DNA of 64,000 nt, from assembly GCA_900767605.1 (NCBI GenBank), contig CAAFZT010000063.1:4438-68437 (forward strand), in the 5' to 3' direction. Under the pieces are notes generated by a model. The model saw nothing but the letters and a program-made list of their open reading frames with translations. It ran no database searches and was not told the DNA's origin. The DNA is from Bacilli bacterium (GTDB taxonomy: Bacteria; Bacillota_I; Bacilli_A; RFN20; CAG-826). Positions 42,725 through 51,720 of the stretch are shown one piece after another. Each line of letters opens with the position of its first letter. Position 1 is the first letter of the stretch. The translations under genes and the position numbers were made by a program.

Positions 42725-42806
42725 TTATTTCATTAATTTTATTTTTTAGTGAGATTATTACTTAAATTTCAGTATTTATTTCATTAATTTTCCTTTTTAA
42801 TGAAAT
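42725..42806 (-). promoter_or_regulatory. Two tandem palindromic operators upstream of the AAA_14 gene
   Basis: The 16-mer TTATTTCATTAATTTT occurs at 42725 and 42776, a 51-bp offset, each followed by an inverted arm. The second pair, TTTCATTAA and TTAATGAAA, is perfect. The first is decayed. They lie 40-125 bp before the start codon at 42679. They are likely binding sites for the gene's own product or a partner. The remaining 195 bases to 43003 hold no gene. Confidence 0.7.
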
Positions 42807-43002
42807 TCTTACTACTCCTTGTGAACGGGATAAAATGGCTGCGGAGACAATAAAGTACGGCGTTTTGATTCATCCTATCCATAATTATTGATATAGATGT
42901 AACCAACGGCTTTATCGAACAGGATAGGGGATTCTTCTTTGCTGTTCTAGAGTTTTCTCCGCTTCGTTACGATATTTTTCGAAGTGAAATCCTTCCAAAA
43001 AA

Positions 43003-46000
43003 TCAGGCATTGGTATAGACAACCGTCCCGTTCAGGGAGATGGTGACCGTCATGGTGCCGGATGGAGTTTGGGTGATAAGAATCGTAGGATGAGGATCTT
43101 GTTGGTCTTCCCCTGCTGCAAGAAAGCCCTGAATCGTTTGGTAGCCATCCCCATCAGGATCAACCAAGGTTAAGGTATATTGGAAGGTAGCTTCCGTTTG
43201 AGAAGTTCCATCCGCCTTCTTGTTTAAATAGGAATAAGAGAATCCCACTAGGACCTTAGAGGCATCGGGATCGTTCCAGTGGATCGAATCTAGTTCGCTT
43301 GAATCGTATGCAGAACCTTGTTTCGCCTCTCCTTCTGCTTCATCGCGGTAGATTGGAACGATCGAAGTATCGGTGAGCTCGGAGGTATCTTCCACCCAAG
43401 ACGAATCTTCGCCTTGATAATAACGATGGATTTCCCGTGGACGAGAGGTCGTGGAGGTCGTCCCTGTCAATAAATTCTCCTTAGTTACGGTTTCATCGAG
43501 GAAATCCACACGGGCTAAGGTTCGCTTATTCACGGAGTAATCATAGAAATGCAATCGACGTAGGGTCTTGGTTTTCCTAGAAAATGGCTCCGGTTCCTTT
43601 AAAGCCTCTCCAGTGGGGGACTCCAATGCGATTCCATCCCCTTTAAACGAAGGAGAAACGGAATCATCGACGCCGCCGACTTCCACTTTCTGGTCTTCGG
43701 GGGCGGAATCTCGTTGCAAGGTCAAAGTCCCCACATATCCCGATCGAACCAAGACGCAAACCGAATCGGTGGGGTCTACCGACGAGGTGCCAGTCGCCAC
43801 AAGGGATACACCCAAGGGGAAATAAAACGATTCTTGGATTTCGTGGATGAACTCCGTAACGCGGGTACGGTTGATTTCTTTGGCGGACGCCCCAATGTCA
43901 AGGTACATCAAATAGCAGCCAACACCACCGGAGACGGAGCCCAAGGCATATTCCCCTTCATTGACGGGGACTTCGAAGTAATAGGCTTTCTGGTATAGCA
44001 AATCGTTTCGCTTCATGATGCGAGCGACATCGAAAATCGAGGAATATCCCGTGGGCTTGCTAGGGGACTTCCCATAGGATTCTTCCATAGGGGTTACCCC
44101 GTCCATTTCTAGTTTCTCTCCCTTGTCGCTTAAACGGTAGGGCAAGGAATAGAAGCCGTCTTGATAGGCGTAAACATAGGGGTATTCGGGGTGATCGTCG
44201 TTACGAAAGATCGCTTGGATTTGTCGGATTTCATGAACCTTGGACGCGTTCCCCAAATCGCGGATAATTTGATGCAAAGAAAAGAAACTGTTGTTGCGTC
44301 CCTCGCCGCCAGAGCCAGAATCAAAATACGTTCCCGACATGAAATTGATGCTGCCCTTCTCCTTCAATTGGAAGTTAATGGAATTAGCGGGCATTTGATA
44401 GTCCGTATGGGTTTGGTTATTGATGGAAACCCAAGGGGCGGTGACGAGATTATCCGTAGAGAGGTTTGCATCCATAAAATGGATGCCCCAGATGCTTTTG
44501 CTTCCTTTCAAGCTATTGTTCCAAAGCCCATTGGTGACTTCGGAATATTTGCTTAAAACCGTGTCGTCGCCCTCGGCCGTCCAAACGGTTTTGCCGTTGA
44601 TGTTCTTCGAAGAAATCGTGGCATTTTTCCCTTGATTATTGATTGTTTTGACGTTAAAAAATCCCTCGCTATCGGAATAGCAATCCGAGATATTTTCAGC
44701 GATTTCGAATTTGCCGAAACGAAAATTAACGTGGTGATAATCGTACTTTTGCAGATAAGAATCCTTATAAGTGGATCCCCCAATCAGATAACCGGTGTTG
44801 TTCTCCGTCGGCTCGTACTTCTTCGCTCCATATTTCGAGGCTTCCTCTTGTGTCGTGTAAGCGTTAATCGGAGAGAAGGTGTTTTCGTTGCCAGAATAAT
44901 CGACCTTGGATTCGGAACGGTCAAAAACTTCGCGGCTTATCGTTTCAAAGGGATTCGTAGATGCTCTCACTTCGACACGTTCGGAACTAGTGGTCCCCTG
45001 AAGAGAAACGAGGTTGACGCTGGAAGTCTCTCTGGAAGCCGTCCAGTTGCTATTATTGAAGGTAAGATAGTAATCGCCACTCCAACGAGAGTAATAAAGA
45101 GAGACCGTGGAGCTAAGGGAAGACGAAGAAAAATACAAATTCGTATTCGAACTCGTGGAAACGCCTACGCTTGCCGTCGGATTAAACAAACCCGAAACGG
45201 AAATATCAAGATAATACCGGGCGGAATCCACCACGGTATAGATATTGGCCTGATTTTGGTTGATTTCAATGGTCCACCTCGTGGCTTTCCAGGGATTGGT
45301 GGTATTCTCCACCCCGTTTCGGCTATCGTTGATTTTCATATAATTGGAGCCAGAAGAAATCAAAAACGTGGAACCGCTGGTAAATTGGGAGCGTTCCACT
45401 AACGACCACCCGGCAGTCGCCCCCGTCCCTGTTTCTGAGGGAACGGTGAACCGGAGATAATAGGTCTTCCCGTTAAGGATCGAAGAGATTTTGGAAGAGG
45501 GGCCCACGTACCAGTCGGTGGCGCGAGAAGAATCTGTTGTAGTTTTCAGTTTTCCCGCTTCGTTAACCAAATAGTATTCCGCACCGTCGCGGACTTGGGA
45601 AATGGTGCCATAATCGCCGGAAGATGGCATTTTCCAAACGTAAGCGTTCTCCGCGTTTTCTTCATAGCCAAGGGTGCCGTCGCTTCGAAGAGAAAGGAAG
45701 TAATCGCTTCCCCCATTGGAATAAACGATGGCTGAATAATAGTGTTTTTCGACCTCTTCTCGATAAATGTTAGCGCGTTGGTAGTACCCACCATCGAGCA
45801 ACGTATAGACGCCGTAAGTTTTCGATGCATTCTCCTTATCGCTTCCATTGTTCCGGTAAAGGAAATTGTAATTCCCGATTTTGGGGTTATAGGTCGCGGA
45901 ATGGAAATCCGAGTTATAAAGGCGAGCCTCGCCAACTCCACGATAATTGTTTTCCCTTTGGTCGTTCCCGTTTTGCCAATTACCCTTATCTGTTTCGGTT

Positions 46001-47046
46001 TTCACTCCAGAAGAAGAGATGTTGTAAGTGCGATCATAATAATAAGGATGGGAACTCGTTCCGACATCGCAATAATTATCGCGGATATCCTGCAGGCGGG
46101 TGTTGATGGCCTTCATGTCGATGCCCCCGCCCCAACCAGCTTTCGAACCCTGGCCATTGACGACGAAGTTCTTCTGCTGGGTTTCGGGGCTAGTGACGGA
46201 ATAGGACATTTTCTCGACCGCGTTTTCGTACTCGGGCTCGCAATACCCCACTAGGGAATATTTGGAGATGCAAGAAAAAGAGGGGGATCCCGAAGTATAG
46301 GCATGGGCCTCGTTTTGGATTTTTAGGGCCGAAGAAGCCGAACTGGAATTGGATATCGCAACGTCAGACATCACTCCGTTGACATATCCCGCGGCCAAAC
46401 CCATCAGGACTTGGTTTTGTTCTCCCGAAGCGGAGTTTGTATCCGAGACGGTTGCGTCCATCAACGTGAAATTCTTGATTTCGGGAGTAATCGAAGCATA
46501 GGGAGAAGAGCCTGTTACTGCGGGCTTATATTCCCCGACTACGCCAAAAAGACCGAGGATATGGAAATAACTATCGCCTTGATCGGAGATGCTTTTGACG
46601 GCGCTAGGGGCATTCAACTCGCTTCGGGTATTGGCGATTTTTAGTCCTTTGATGGTTTTGCCGTTTCCATTGAACGTCCCCACGAAAGGGTTTTCCGTTG
46701 TCCCGATGGGGGGCAACGTCAAAGCGGAGGCGTCAAAATCGTCCCCAAGTTCAAAATGGAATTGCCGCTTCAGCTTCCCCGATTCGTCTGCCTGGTTGAA
46801 ATGGCCAAGGTACTGTAGCCATGCAAGGTTATAAAGATGCAGGGGGCGAGTGATGCCATAGGGCTTTTCCGCCGTTCCGTTTCCGTAAGCAAAATAGGAG
46901 CCATAGCTTTTCCCAATGAAGGCCTCCTGGATGATGTTTTTGTTTTTGAACCAGGCGTAGGAAAAAGAAGCTAACGACGCGGTGAGGGCGATGAAGGAAG
47001 ACAAAACGCCGGAAAAGAGTAATTTAAAGGTTTTATCCTTCATCAT
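43003..47046 (-). CDS. Giant exported surface protein with FAWF-like signal
   Basis: This 1347-residue protein has signal VLSSFIALTASLASFSYAWF, with the Ala-Trp-Phe junction of the SipW-class subunits. The N-terminal part has GTAEKPYGITRPLHLYNLAW and FVGTFNGNGKTIKGLKI, a GLUG-like repeat of surface adhesins. The middle and C-terminal parts are Ser/Asn/Thr/Tyr-rich and beta-rich, with HYYSAIVYSNGGSDYFLSLR-like units. There is no wall anchor. It overlaps the 300-residue gene upstream by 4 bp, and both lie behind a c-di-GMP-I riboswitch. Probable adhesin or matrix component. Confidence 0.8.
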   Translation of the reverse strand: MMKDKTFKLLFSGVLSSFIALTASLASFSYAWFKNKNIIQEAFIGKSYGSYFAYGNGTAEKPYGITRPLHLYNLAWLQYLGHFNQADESGKLKRQFHFELGDDFDASALTLPPIGTTENPFVGTFNGNGKTIKGLKIANTRSELNAPSAVKSISDQGDSYFHILGLFGVVGEYKPAVTGSSPYASITPEIKNFTLMDATVSDTNSASGEQNQVLMGLAAGYVNGVMSDVAISNSSSASSALKIQNEAHAYTSGSPSFSCISKYSLVGYCEPEYENAVEKMSYSVTSPETQQKNFVVNGQGSKAGWGGGIDMKAINTRLQDIRDNYCDVGTSSHPYYYDRTYNISSSGVKTETDKGNWQNGNDQRENNYRGVGEARLYNSDFHSATYNPKIGNYNFLYRNNGSDKENASKTYGVYTLLDGGYYQRANIYREEVEKHYYSAIVYSNGGSDYFLSLRSDGTLGYEENAENAYVWKMPSSGDYGTISQVRDGAEYYLVNEAGKLKTTTDSSRATDWYVGPSSKISSILNGKTYYLRFTVPSETGTGATAGWSLVERSQFTSGSTFLISSGSNYMKINDSRNGVENTTNPWKATRWTIEINQNQANIYTVVDSARYYLDISVSGLFNPTASVGVSTSSNTNLYFSSSSLSSTVSLYYSRWSGDYYLTFNNSNWTASRETSSVNLVSLQGTTSSERVEVRASTNPFETISREVFDRSESKVDYSGNENTFSPINAYTTQEEASKYGAKKYEPTENNTGYLIGGSTYKDSYLQKYDYHHVNFRFGKFEIAENISDCYSDSEGFFNVKTINNQGKNATISSKNINGKTVWTAEGDDTVLSKYSEVTNGLWNNSLKGSKSIWGIHFMDANLSTDNLVTAPWVSINNQTHTDYQMPANSINFQLKEKGSINFMSGTYFDSGSGGEGRNNSFFSLHQIIRDLGNASKVHEIRQIQAIFRNDDHPEYPYVYAYQDGFYSLPYRLSDKGEKLEMDGVTPMEESYGKSPSKPTGYSSIFDVARIMKRNDLLYQKAYYFEVPVNEGEYALGSVSGGVGCYLMYLDIGASAKEINRTRVTEFIHEIQESFYFPLGVSLVATGTSSVDPTDSVCVLVRSGYVGTLTLQRDSAPEDQKVEVGGVDDSVSPSFKGDGIALESPTGEALKEPEPFSRKTKTLRRLHFYDYSVNKRTLARVDFLDETVTKENLLTGTTSTTSRPREIHRYYQGEDSSWVEDTSELTDTSIVPIYRDEAEGEAKQGSAYDSSELDSIHWNDPDASKVLVGFSYSYLNKKADGTSQTEATFQYTLTLVDPDGDGYQTIQGFLAAGEDQQDPHPTILITQTPSGTMTVTISLNGTVVYTNA

Positions 47047-47945
47047 TTCCCCTCCTTCACCGAAAGAGTGAAATCCCGGTAATAAGCTACATACCCTAGA
47101 CGCTCCCCATTAGAAGAAAGCATCCCCTCCTCAAAAAGGGCGTTGCCGATATTGTCCGTATAAAGGCTCGTAACGGCTTCCGCGTTATAATCCAGCAATA
47201 GCCAAACATTTCTCGCCCCGTCTAAGGTCAATTGAACCTCATTTTCTCCTGAAGGGATTTCCAAATATCCTTGCGGGGCATAGGTCAAAGTCACCGGGGC
47301 GGTGGAGACGTCCACATCTACAAATCCCTTGACCGCCTTTTTCTTTTGGATGGATAAGCAAGAATAGGTTTGTCCTTCTTCCGTCGTCACTTCTTGTAGC
47401 GTTTGGTTGATCTCCGAGTCGGCGTAAGAAGCAAAGGCGATAACCGTGGAGAGGGGGTTGGTGAGGGAATTGGCTTTAGCAAAACTCTCCTCGAAAGTCG
47501 AAGGCCAATCCCAAGAAGAAGAATCCCCTTCTTGGCGGGGTTCTAAAATCGTTGGACGGTCGGAACGGGCGAAGGCAACAACACGTTCAAAGGAAGCCAA
47601 AACAGGGATTTGAATGAGCATCCGATAGCTCGATTCTCCCAAAAGGTCTTTATCGCGATATGCCCCGATATCAAAGGTGTTATCTGCGATTTTAGAAAAA
47701 TAATAAGGGTCACCCTCTTGGTAGGAAGCGGGGCGAACGTAGCGATAGTAGGTAGGCGTTCCAAGGATCGCGGGGTCACGGGCCACGATTTGGGAATAAG
47801 TCGTTTTGGCAAAGCGGTTGGTGGTGAACCAGGCAAAGGTGGAAACCCCAATCGTGGACAATACCAAAGTGCCTAAAACTGCGCTGGCGGCAAAACGAAT
47901 GCGAGCCATACGACGGCGTTTTAATGCGGTTTGAATGTTTGCCAT
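47043..47945 (-). CDS. FAWF-family exported protein, first gene behind a c-di-GMP riboswitch
   Basis: This 300-residue protein starts MANIQTALKRRRMARIRFAA, with hydrophobic segment VLGTLVLSTIGVSTFAWFTT and then NRFAKTTYSQIVARDP. This matches the N-terminal pattern (FAW F..NR....YS.I) of the three subunits at 37.5-40.4 kb. The C-terminus lacks the WLEG block. The ATG at 47945 has no Shine-Dalgarno sequence and directly abuts the 3' arm of the riboswitch expression platform. It is translationally coupled to the 1347-residue protein. Confidence 0.8.
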   Translation of the reverse strand: MANIQTALKRRRMARIRFAASAVLGTLVLSTIGVSTFAWFTTNRFAKTTYSQIVARDPAILGTPTYYRYVRPASYQEGDPYYFSKIADNTFDIGAYRDKDLLGESSYRMLIQIPVLASFERVVAFARSDRPTILEPRQEGDSSSWDWPSTFEESFAKANSLTNPLSTVIAFASYADSEINQTLQEVTTEEGQTYSCLSIQKKKAVKGFVDVDVSTAPVTLTYAPQGYLEIPSGENEVQLTLDGARNVWLLLDYNAEAVTSLYTDNIGNALFEEGMLSSNGERLGYVAYYRDFTLSVKEGK

Positions 47946-48023
47946 AAGGGTCTAGTGGCAACTGGCTGTCTAAAAACTAGACCCTTTAGTTTTGCGTCAC
48001 CGAATCGCTTCGGTTTTGCTTTT
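47946..48023 (-). promoter_or_regulatory. c-di-GMP-I (GEMM-I) riboswitch with translational platform
   Basis: The minus strand reads GCAAAACC, then stem CCGAA-GCGA-UUCGG (a GNRA loop), then UGACGCAAAAC, GGGUCUA...UAGACAGCCAGUUGCC. This is the c-di-GMP-I core, including GACGCAAA and CAGCC. The 11-base arm AAGGGTCTAGT (47976-47986) can pair with ACTAGACCCTT (47946-47956), which ends exactly at the ATG. That alternative helix would dissolve the second aptamer stem. A switch that exposes or hides the start on c-di-GMP binding is inferred. The direction is uncertain. Confidence 0.9.
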
Positions 48024-48032
48024 AACCCCACT

Positions 48033-48061
48033 AAATTATCATTGTGTTTCCCTTTTTTCAA
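48033..48061 (-). promoter_or_regulatory. Promoter of the riboswitch-led surface operon
   Basis: Minus-strand TTGAAA (48056-48061), 17 bp, TAATTT (48033-48038). The transcript would begin about ten bases before the aptamer. Confidence 0.75.
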
Positions 48062-48408
48062 CGAAAAGGAAGGGAATTGATCAGGGGGTGGATATAGAAG
48101 AAAATGATTAGCGAAGGAAAAAGTGGGCGGAATCTCTTTATCGAATGGAGTTTTAAAGCAAGATTTATAGCTAAAACAGCATTTAGAAATTTTAAAACGT
48201 TTTATGACCAAGAACCTCTCCTCGGAATAGGACGCCTAATCGATCTTATCCGCTTAACTAATCCTTGAACCTCTATATATATCTACATCAATAGAATAGT
48301 AGTTTTATCCCTTCCCTCTCGAGCCATCCGTCTAGTAACCCCCGAGGTTATAGGAACAAGCGCAAAGTATCGTTATTATTCCAATTGACCATCCCCTTCA
48401 TTTCTCTT
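48062..48408. other. Intergenic stretch between divergent promoters
   Basis: About 350 bases. No gene, terminator or repeat that I can support. The minus-strand frame of 96 codons here (ending in the riboswitch) is a shadow. Confidence 0.5.
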
Positions 48409-48600
48409 GAAGCGAAATCTGAAGCGAAATTTTGGAAGTTGAAGCGAAATTTGAAGCGAAATTAGCGAAATTGAAACGAAATTTTTTTCGCTTCAAAACG
48501 AAGTAATTTCGCTTCAAAAAGAAAAGTTGGCTTTTTATCGAAACTTTTTGATAATGGGAAACGAAACTGAAACGAAATAACAAGGGCGAGGAAACGAAAT
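48409..48600. repeat. Cluster of GAAGCGAAAT repeats, direct and inverted
   Basis: GAAGCGAAAT occurs at 48409, 48421, 48441 and 48453, with variants at 48464 and 48473, and inverted copies ATTTCGCTTC at about 48487 and 48506. Degenerate GAAACGAAA copies continue to 48600. On the minus strand part of it reads NFASNFAS, the same 4-codon unit style as the AlbA_2 linkers. No winged helix or AlbA_2 domain is attached, so this is probably an orphaned operator/linker relict. Confidence 0.8.
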
Positions 48601-48699
48601 GGGTGGAGGACGAGTTTCCAAGGAGAAGAAATATAGAGGAAAGTAGATAGCAAAAGAAAACAAGCGTAAACAAGCGGATTTATCGAAAAAAGGTACAAG

Positions 48700-48728
48700 T
48701 TGCAATCCTAGGCGAGTGCGCATAAAAT
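48700..48728 (+). promoter_or_regulatory. Promoter of the small membrane protein gene
   Basis: TTGCAA (48700-48705), 17 bp, TAAAAT (48723-48728), 46 bp before the start codon. Confidence 0.7.
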
Positions 48729-48774
48729 TAAGCAACAAGTAAGTTTTTATTTACCGAATAGCGAATTTAAAATT

Positions 48775-49179
48775 ATGGACAAGAAAACGAAACGCACCTT
48801 ATTAATCGCGGGAATCGTGGAAGCGGCGATCATCCTCTTCTGCTTGGTTGTATCGATTCTCGTGATTGTGACCTACAACAAGCCGGAATCGGGACCCAAC
48901 TGGCAACAGATGAATCTCGATAAAAACGGACCGATGATCGGCTGGTTCCAAAATAACCCGACGCCGTTCTTCTTAATCATCGTGCTTCCGCTTCTAGTCA
49001 TCCTTGTTTTGGATATCATCTATCTCATCATCTATGCCTCCAAGCGTGAATCCAAGCTTAGCGATGCCGAAATCAACGAAATCCAAGCCCAAGCTAGAGC
49101 TGAGGCTAGAGAAGAACTTAGAAAAGAAATCGAAGCCGAGGAACGTGCGAAGGCAGCAGCCGAAAAGAAAGACGAATAA
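48775..49179 (+). CDS. Small two-helix membrane protein with coiled-coil tail
   Basis: This 134-residue protein has a first membrane segment IAGIVEAAIILFCLVVSILV, a short loop, a second FFLIIVLPLLVILVLDIIYL, then a charged cytoplasmic coiled coil (AEINEIQAQARAEAREELRK...). It is monocistronic with its own promoter and terminator. No family is recognised. The layout suggests a membrane scaffold or cell-envelope sensor. Confidence 0.75.
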   Translation: MDKKTKRTLLIAGIVEAAIILFCLVVSILVIVTYNKPESGPNWQQMNLDKNGPMIGWFQNNPTPFFLIIVLPLLVILVLDIIYLIIYASKRESKLSDAEINEIQAQARAEAREELRKEIEAEERAKAAAEKKDE

Positions 49180-49183
49180 TAAC

Positions 49184-49209
49184 AGGGGCCGACGGCCCCT
49201 TTACTTTTT
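49184..49209 (+). terminator. Intrinsic terminator
   Basis: AGGGGCC-GAC-GGCCCCT followed by TTACTTTTT, five bases behind the stop of the small membrane protein. Confidence 0.88.
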
Positions 49210-49272
49210 GCCTTCTTTGCATTTTCGGATGGAGGAGGAAAAGATATAATTTTCCCGATTGGAGGCATCCCC

Positions 49273-50169
49273 ATGAAAAAATCATTCCTTCTGACCCTAG
49301 CTTCTAGCGCATTGCTACTTTGTGCTTGTGGTTCTAACCCTTCGACTTCTAACCCATCTTCGGATTCCGCGACAAGCGAATCTTCGACTTCTTCTATTCC
49401 TGCGATCGACTTTAGCTTAGTCTCTAGTTGCAAAGCGGGATCGATTGAAAAAGAAAGCTTTACGATTACTACCCCAAATCCAGGCGAAGAATATTCTTCT
49501 TGGGATGACCCGGTGATTGAAATTGAAATCAACCAAGCCAACTGGGCTTATGTCACCGCGATCAAGAAGGATGACAAGTCTATCCTTTCCCAAAACGAAG
49601 ATGTTGTTCCTTCTGCTGCGATTTCTATTGAACCCCAAGACTCGCTATCAGGAACAGGGGGCAGCAACGTCATCAACCGCATCGACCTTCATATCGATCC
49701 GAGCCAAGTTAAAACTGGAACCACGCGGATTAAAACGCGCATCACTCCTAGCAACGGGGTTTCTTCGGCTTCTAGAATCGAACTTTGTTTTGAATTAAAC
49801 GTTGTTCCCTTTGGTTCGATTTCCATCGAAACAACCGAAGTTCCCTTTGAAATCGATTTGTCCGCGGTGAAAAATGCCGCGGGGAAACATTTGGAATTCA
49901 ATGTCTCGGATATGGATTACGAATATGGTTCCAGTCACGTTAGTTATTACGGCTTTACCACGAACGGCTCTTCTAAAATCGTCGACACGATGTCTCTTGC
50001 TCTAGGGCACGTTTATTCTTTCTCCGTTGCGCTTGGGGAATCCGCCCCGTATGTCTTCTATGATGTTTCTACTTCGAGTTCATCTTTAGAAAAAGTAGAT
50101 ACGAACCACTACCGGGTGAAAGAAGCAATTCCATCGACCGTTTCTTTCGTGGCCATGGAAAGAGCTTAG
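49273..50169 (+). CDS. Surface lipoprotein
   Basis: This 298-residue protein has signal LLTLASSALLLCACGSNPST with an LCAC lipobox. A Ser/Thr linker follows, and then beta-rich Ig-like segments (SFTITTPNPGEEYSSWDD, RIKTRITPSNGVSSASRIEL). Ribosome binding site GGAGG. It is followed by a strong terminator, so it is a single-gene unit. It has no recognisable enzymatic motif and may be a surface-exposed binding protein. Confidence 0.8.
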   Translation: MKKSFLLTLASSALLLCACGSNPSTSNPSSDSATSESSTSSIPAIDFSLVSSCKAGSIEKESFTITTPNPGEEYSSWDDPVIEIEINQANWAYVTAIKKDDKSILSQNEDVVPSAAISIEPQDSLSGTGGSNVINRIDLHIDPSQVKTGTTRIKTRITPSNGVSSASRIELCFELNVVPFGSISIETTEVPFEIDLSAVKNAAGKHLEFNVSDMDYEYGSSHVSYYGFTTNGSSKIVDTMSLALGHVYSFSVALGESAPYVFYDVSTSSSSLEKVDTNHYRVKEAIPSTVSFVAMERA

Positions 50170-50193
50170 TTCCTGTTTTCCTATGAACCCTTT

Positions 50194-50219
50194 GGCTTCC
50201 GAACCAGGAAGCCTTTTTC
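50194..50219 (+). terminator. Intrinsic terminator of the lipoprotein gene
   Basis: GGCTTCC-GAACCA-GGAAGCC then TTTTTCTT. Confidence 0.88.
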
Positions 50220-50290
50220 TTCTCTTGTTCCAAGACAATCGGACGAGCTTAGCCTAAGACTCATCCCCCTTTCCCTCCCGTTAAATATGG

Positions 50291-50358
50291 CGTTTAACAA
50301 GAAAAAATTGATGTTTTCTTCAAAAGATTCTTGTTAAACGGCTAATTCGGAATAAAAT
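50291..50358 (+). promoter_or_regulatory. Inverted-repeat operator and promoter, probably leaderless
   Basis: CGTTTAACAAGAA (50291-50303) and TTCTTGTTAAACG (50328-50340) are perfect 13-bp inverted arms. The right arm contains the -35 TTGTTA (50331-50336), and 16 bp later comes TAAAAT (50353-50358). The start codon begins at 50365, about where transcription should start, so the mRNA would be leaderless. Confidence 0.8.
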
Positions 50359-50364
50359 GGCCTT

Positions 50365-51603
50365 ATGGAATTATTCAAACGAGAAAACATTTTGAAGCGG
50401 ATTCGTCCCTTCTACCAAGACACTTCTTTAATCAAAGTCATCACGGGAATCCGAAGATGCGGCAAATCCTCGATCATGAAATTGATTAGTCAAGAGCTAG
50501 AAGAAAATAACGGGGTTCCCTCCTCTTCGGTCTTTTTCCTCGACTTGAACTCCCGCCCCTATAAGCGAATCAGCAAGCCCGATGAATTAGAAGCCCTGAT
50601 CGAAACCCATACCAAAGGGATCGAGGGAACGAAATATCTTTTCATCGATGAAGTTCAAAACGTCAAAGGGTTTGAGACGATTTTAGAATCCTTCCGTTTG
50701 GAAGGGGATTTCAATTTCTTCATCACTGGAAGTAATTCCTATTTGCTTTCCGGGGAACTCATCACCAAATTAACGGGCCGATACCTGGAATTTGAAATGG
50801 GGACCTTAACCTTCGATGAATATCTGGCGATGAAATCCTTTTATGGGCAGGCTCTTGCCCCGTTAGCGGAAGAATTCCAATCCTTCCTCCAAGACGGGGG
50901 ATTCCCCCAAACGATTTTCTTATCTGATTCTTACGCGCGAAAAGAATACTCCAAAAACATCATTCACGAGATTTTCTTAAAGGATATCAAACGAAACCAC
51001 CGCATCCGGAACGGGGTGTTATTCGAACAAGTTCAAAACTATATTCTCCATAACTTTGGATCGACCACTTCTATCACCTCACTAGCCGCCTATTTATCGA
51101 AAGCAAACGGAGTCAAAGTATCCGTCCAAAGCGTATATAACTACATCGAAATATTGCTGAATGCGAAGATCATTGAACGGTGTTCCCGAAAGGACATGAA
51201 GACAAGACGAGAACTTAACGGCGGAGAAAAGTATTACCTCGCCGATATGAGTTTCTATTTTGCTACCCAGACCGATAATCGTATTCCCTACGGGGCGTGT
51301 TTAGAAAATATCGTTTATAACTATGCAAAAAACAAGGGATATCACATCTCCATCGGCAAAATTGGTAAGTTCGAATGTGACTTCATCTTCCGTAATTCCA
51401 TCACGGGGGACTATTCCTACGCCCAGGTTTGCTACGCAATGACGGGGCAAGAAGAAACCGAGGAACGAGAATATCGACCCTTGGAATCCATTTCCGATAA
51501 TTACCCGAAATATATTCTAACGACGGACACCTTCCTTCAAAGGCGAAACGGCATCCTCCACGTGAATGTCTATGACTTCATGTCCAAGGGATTGATGTTT
51601 TAG
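50365..51603 (+). CDS. AAA_14/DUF4143 ATPase
   Basis: This 412-residue protein begins MELFKRENILKRIRPFYQDT, a common family start. Walker A VITGIRRCGKSSIMKLI, Walker B YLFIDEVQNVKGFE, sensor FFITGSNSYLLSG, then the KLTGRYLEFEMGTLTFDEYL block. The C-terminal DUF4143 half ends GKIGKFECDFIFRN with a nuclease-fold-like acidic core. The family is common in gut Bacteroidota and Bacillota; its cellular role is unknown. The start is unambiguous by similarity, and no ribosome binding site is visible, consistent with leaderless translation. Confidence 0.88.
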   Translation: MELFKRENILKRIRPFYQDTSLIKVITGIRRCGKSSIMKLISQELEENNGVPSSSVFFLDLNSRPYKRISKPDELEALIETHTKGIEGTKYLFIDEVQNVKGFETILESFRLEGDFNFFITGSNSYLLSGELITKLTGRYLEFEMGTLTFDEYLAMKSFYGQALAPLAEEFQSFLQDGGFPQTIFLSDSYARKEYSKNIIHEIFLKDIKRNHRIRNGVLFEQVQNYILHNFGSTTSITSLAAYLSKANGVKVSVQSVYNYIEILLNAKIIERCSRKDMKTRRELNGGEKYYLADMSFYFATQTDNRIPYGACLENIVYNYAKNKGYHISIGKIGKFECDFIFRNSITGDYSYAQVCYAMTGQEETEEREYRPLESISDNYPKYILTTDTFLQRRNGILHVNVYDFMSKGLMF

Positions 51604-51650
51604 TAATCCATAAATAACTTCTTGTTCATCCATTCAAAAATCTAGAGTTC

Positions 51651-51720
51651 CGAGGAGTGCCAAGGAGTGCCAAGGAGTGCCAAGGAGTGCCAAGGAGTGC
51701 CAAGGAGTGCCAAGGAGTGC
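51651..51720 (+). repeat. Seven tandem 10-bp repeats at the promoter of AlbA_2 protein B
   Basis: One CGAGGAGTGC and six CAAGGAGTGC units run without gaps. At 10 bp each, all copies lie on one face of the helix. The last unit supplies the -35 of the following promoter. There are no unique spacers, so this is not a CRISPR array. Confidence 0.95.

Noticed and set aside
44632..45402. A 256-codon plus-strand frame opposite the 1347-residue protein
   Set aside because: It is a shadow of the real gene, with no ribosome binding site, promoter or recognisable motif.
45546..45941. Minus-strand frame overlapping the 1347-residue gene in another register
   Set aside because: It overlaps a well-supported coding frame on the same strand and has no ribosome binding site.
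51651..51720. Tandem repeats that might be read as a CRISPR array
   Set aside because: The units are 10 bp and contiguous with no spacers. They sit on a promoter, and no cas gene is present.
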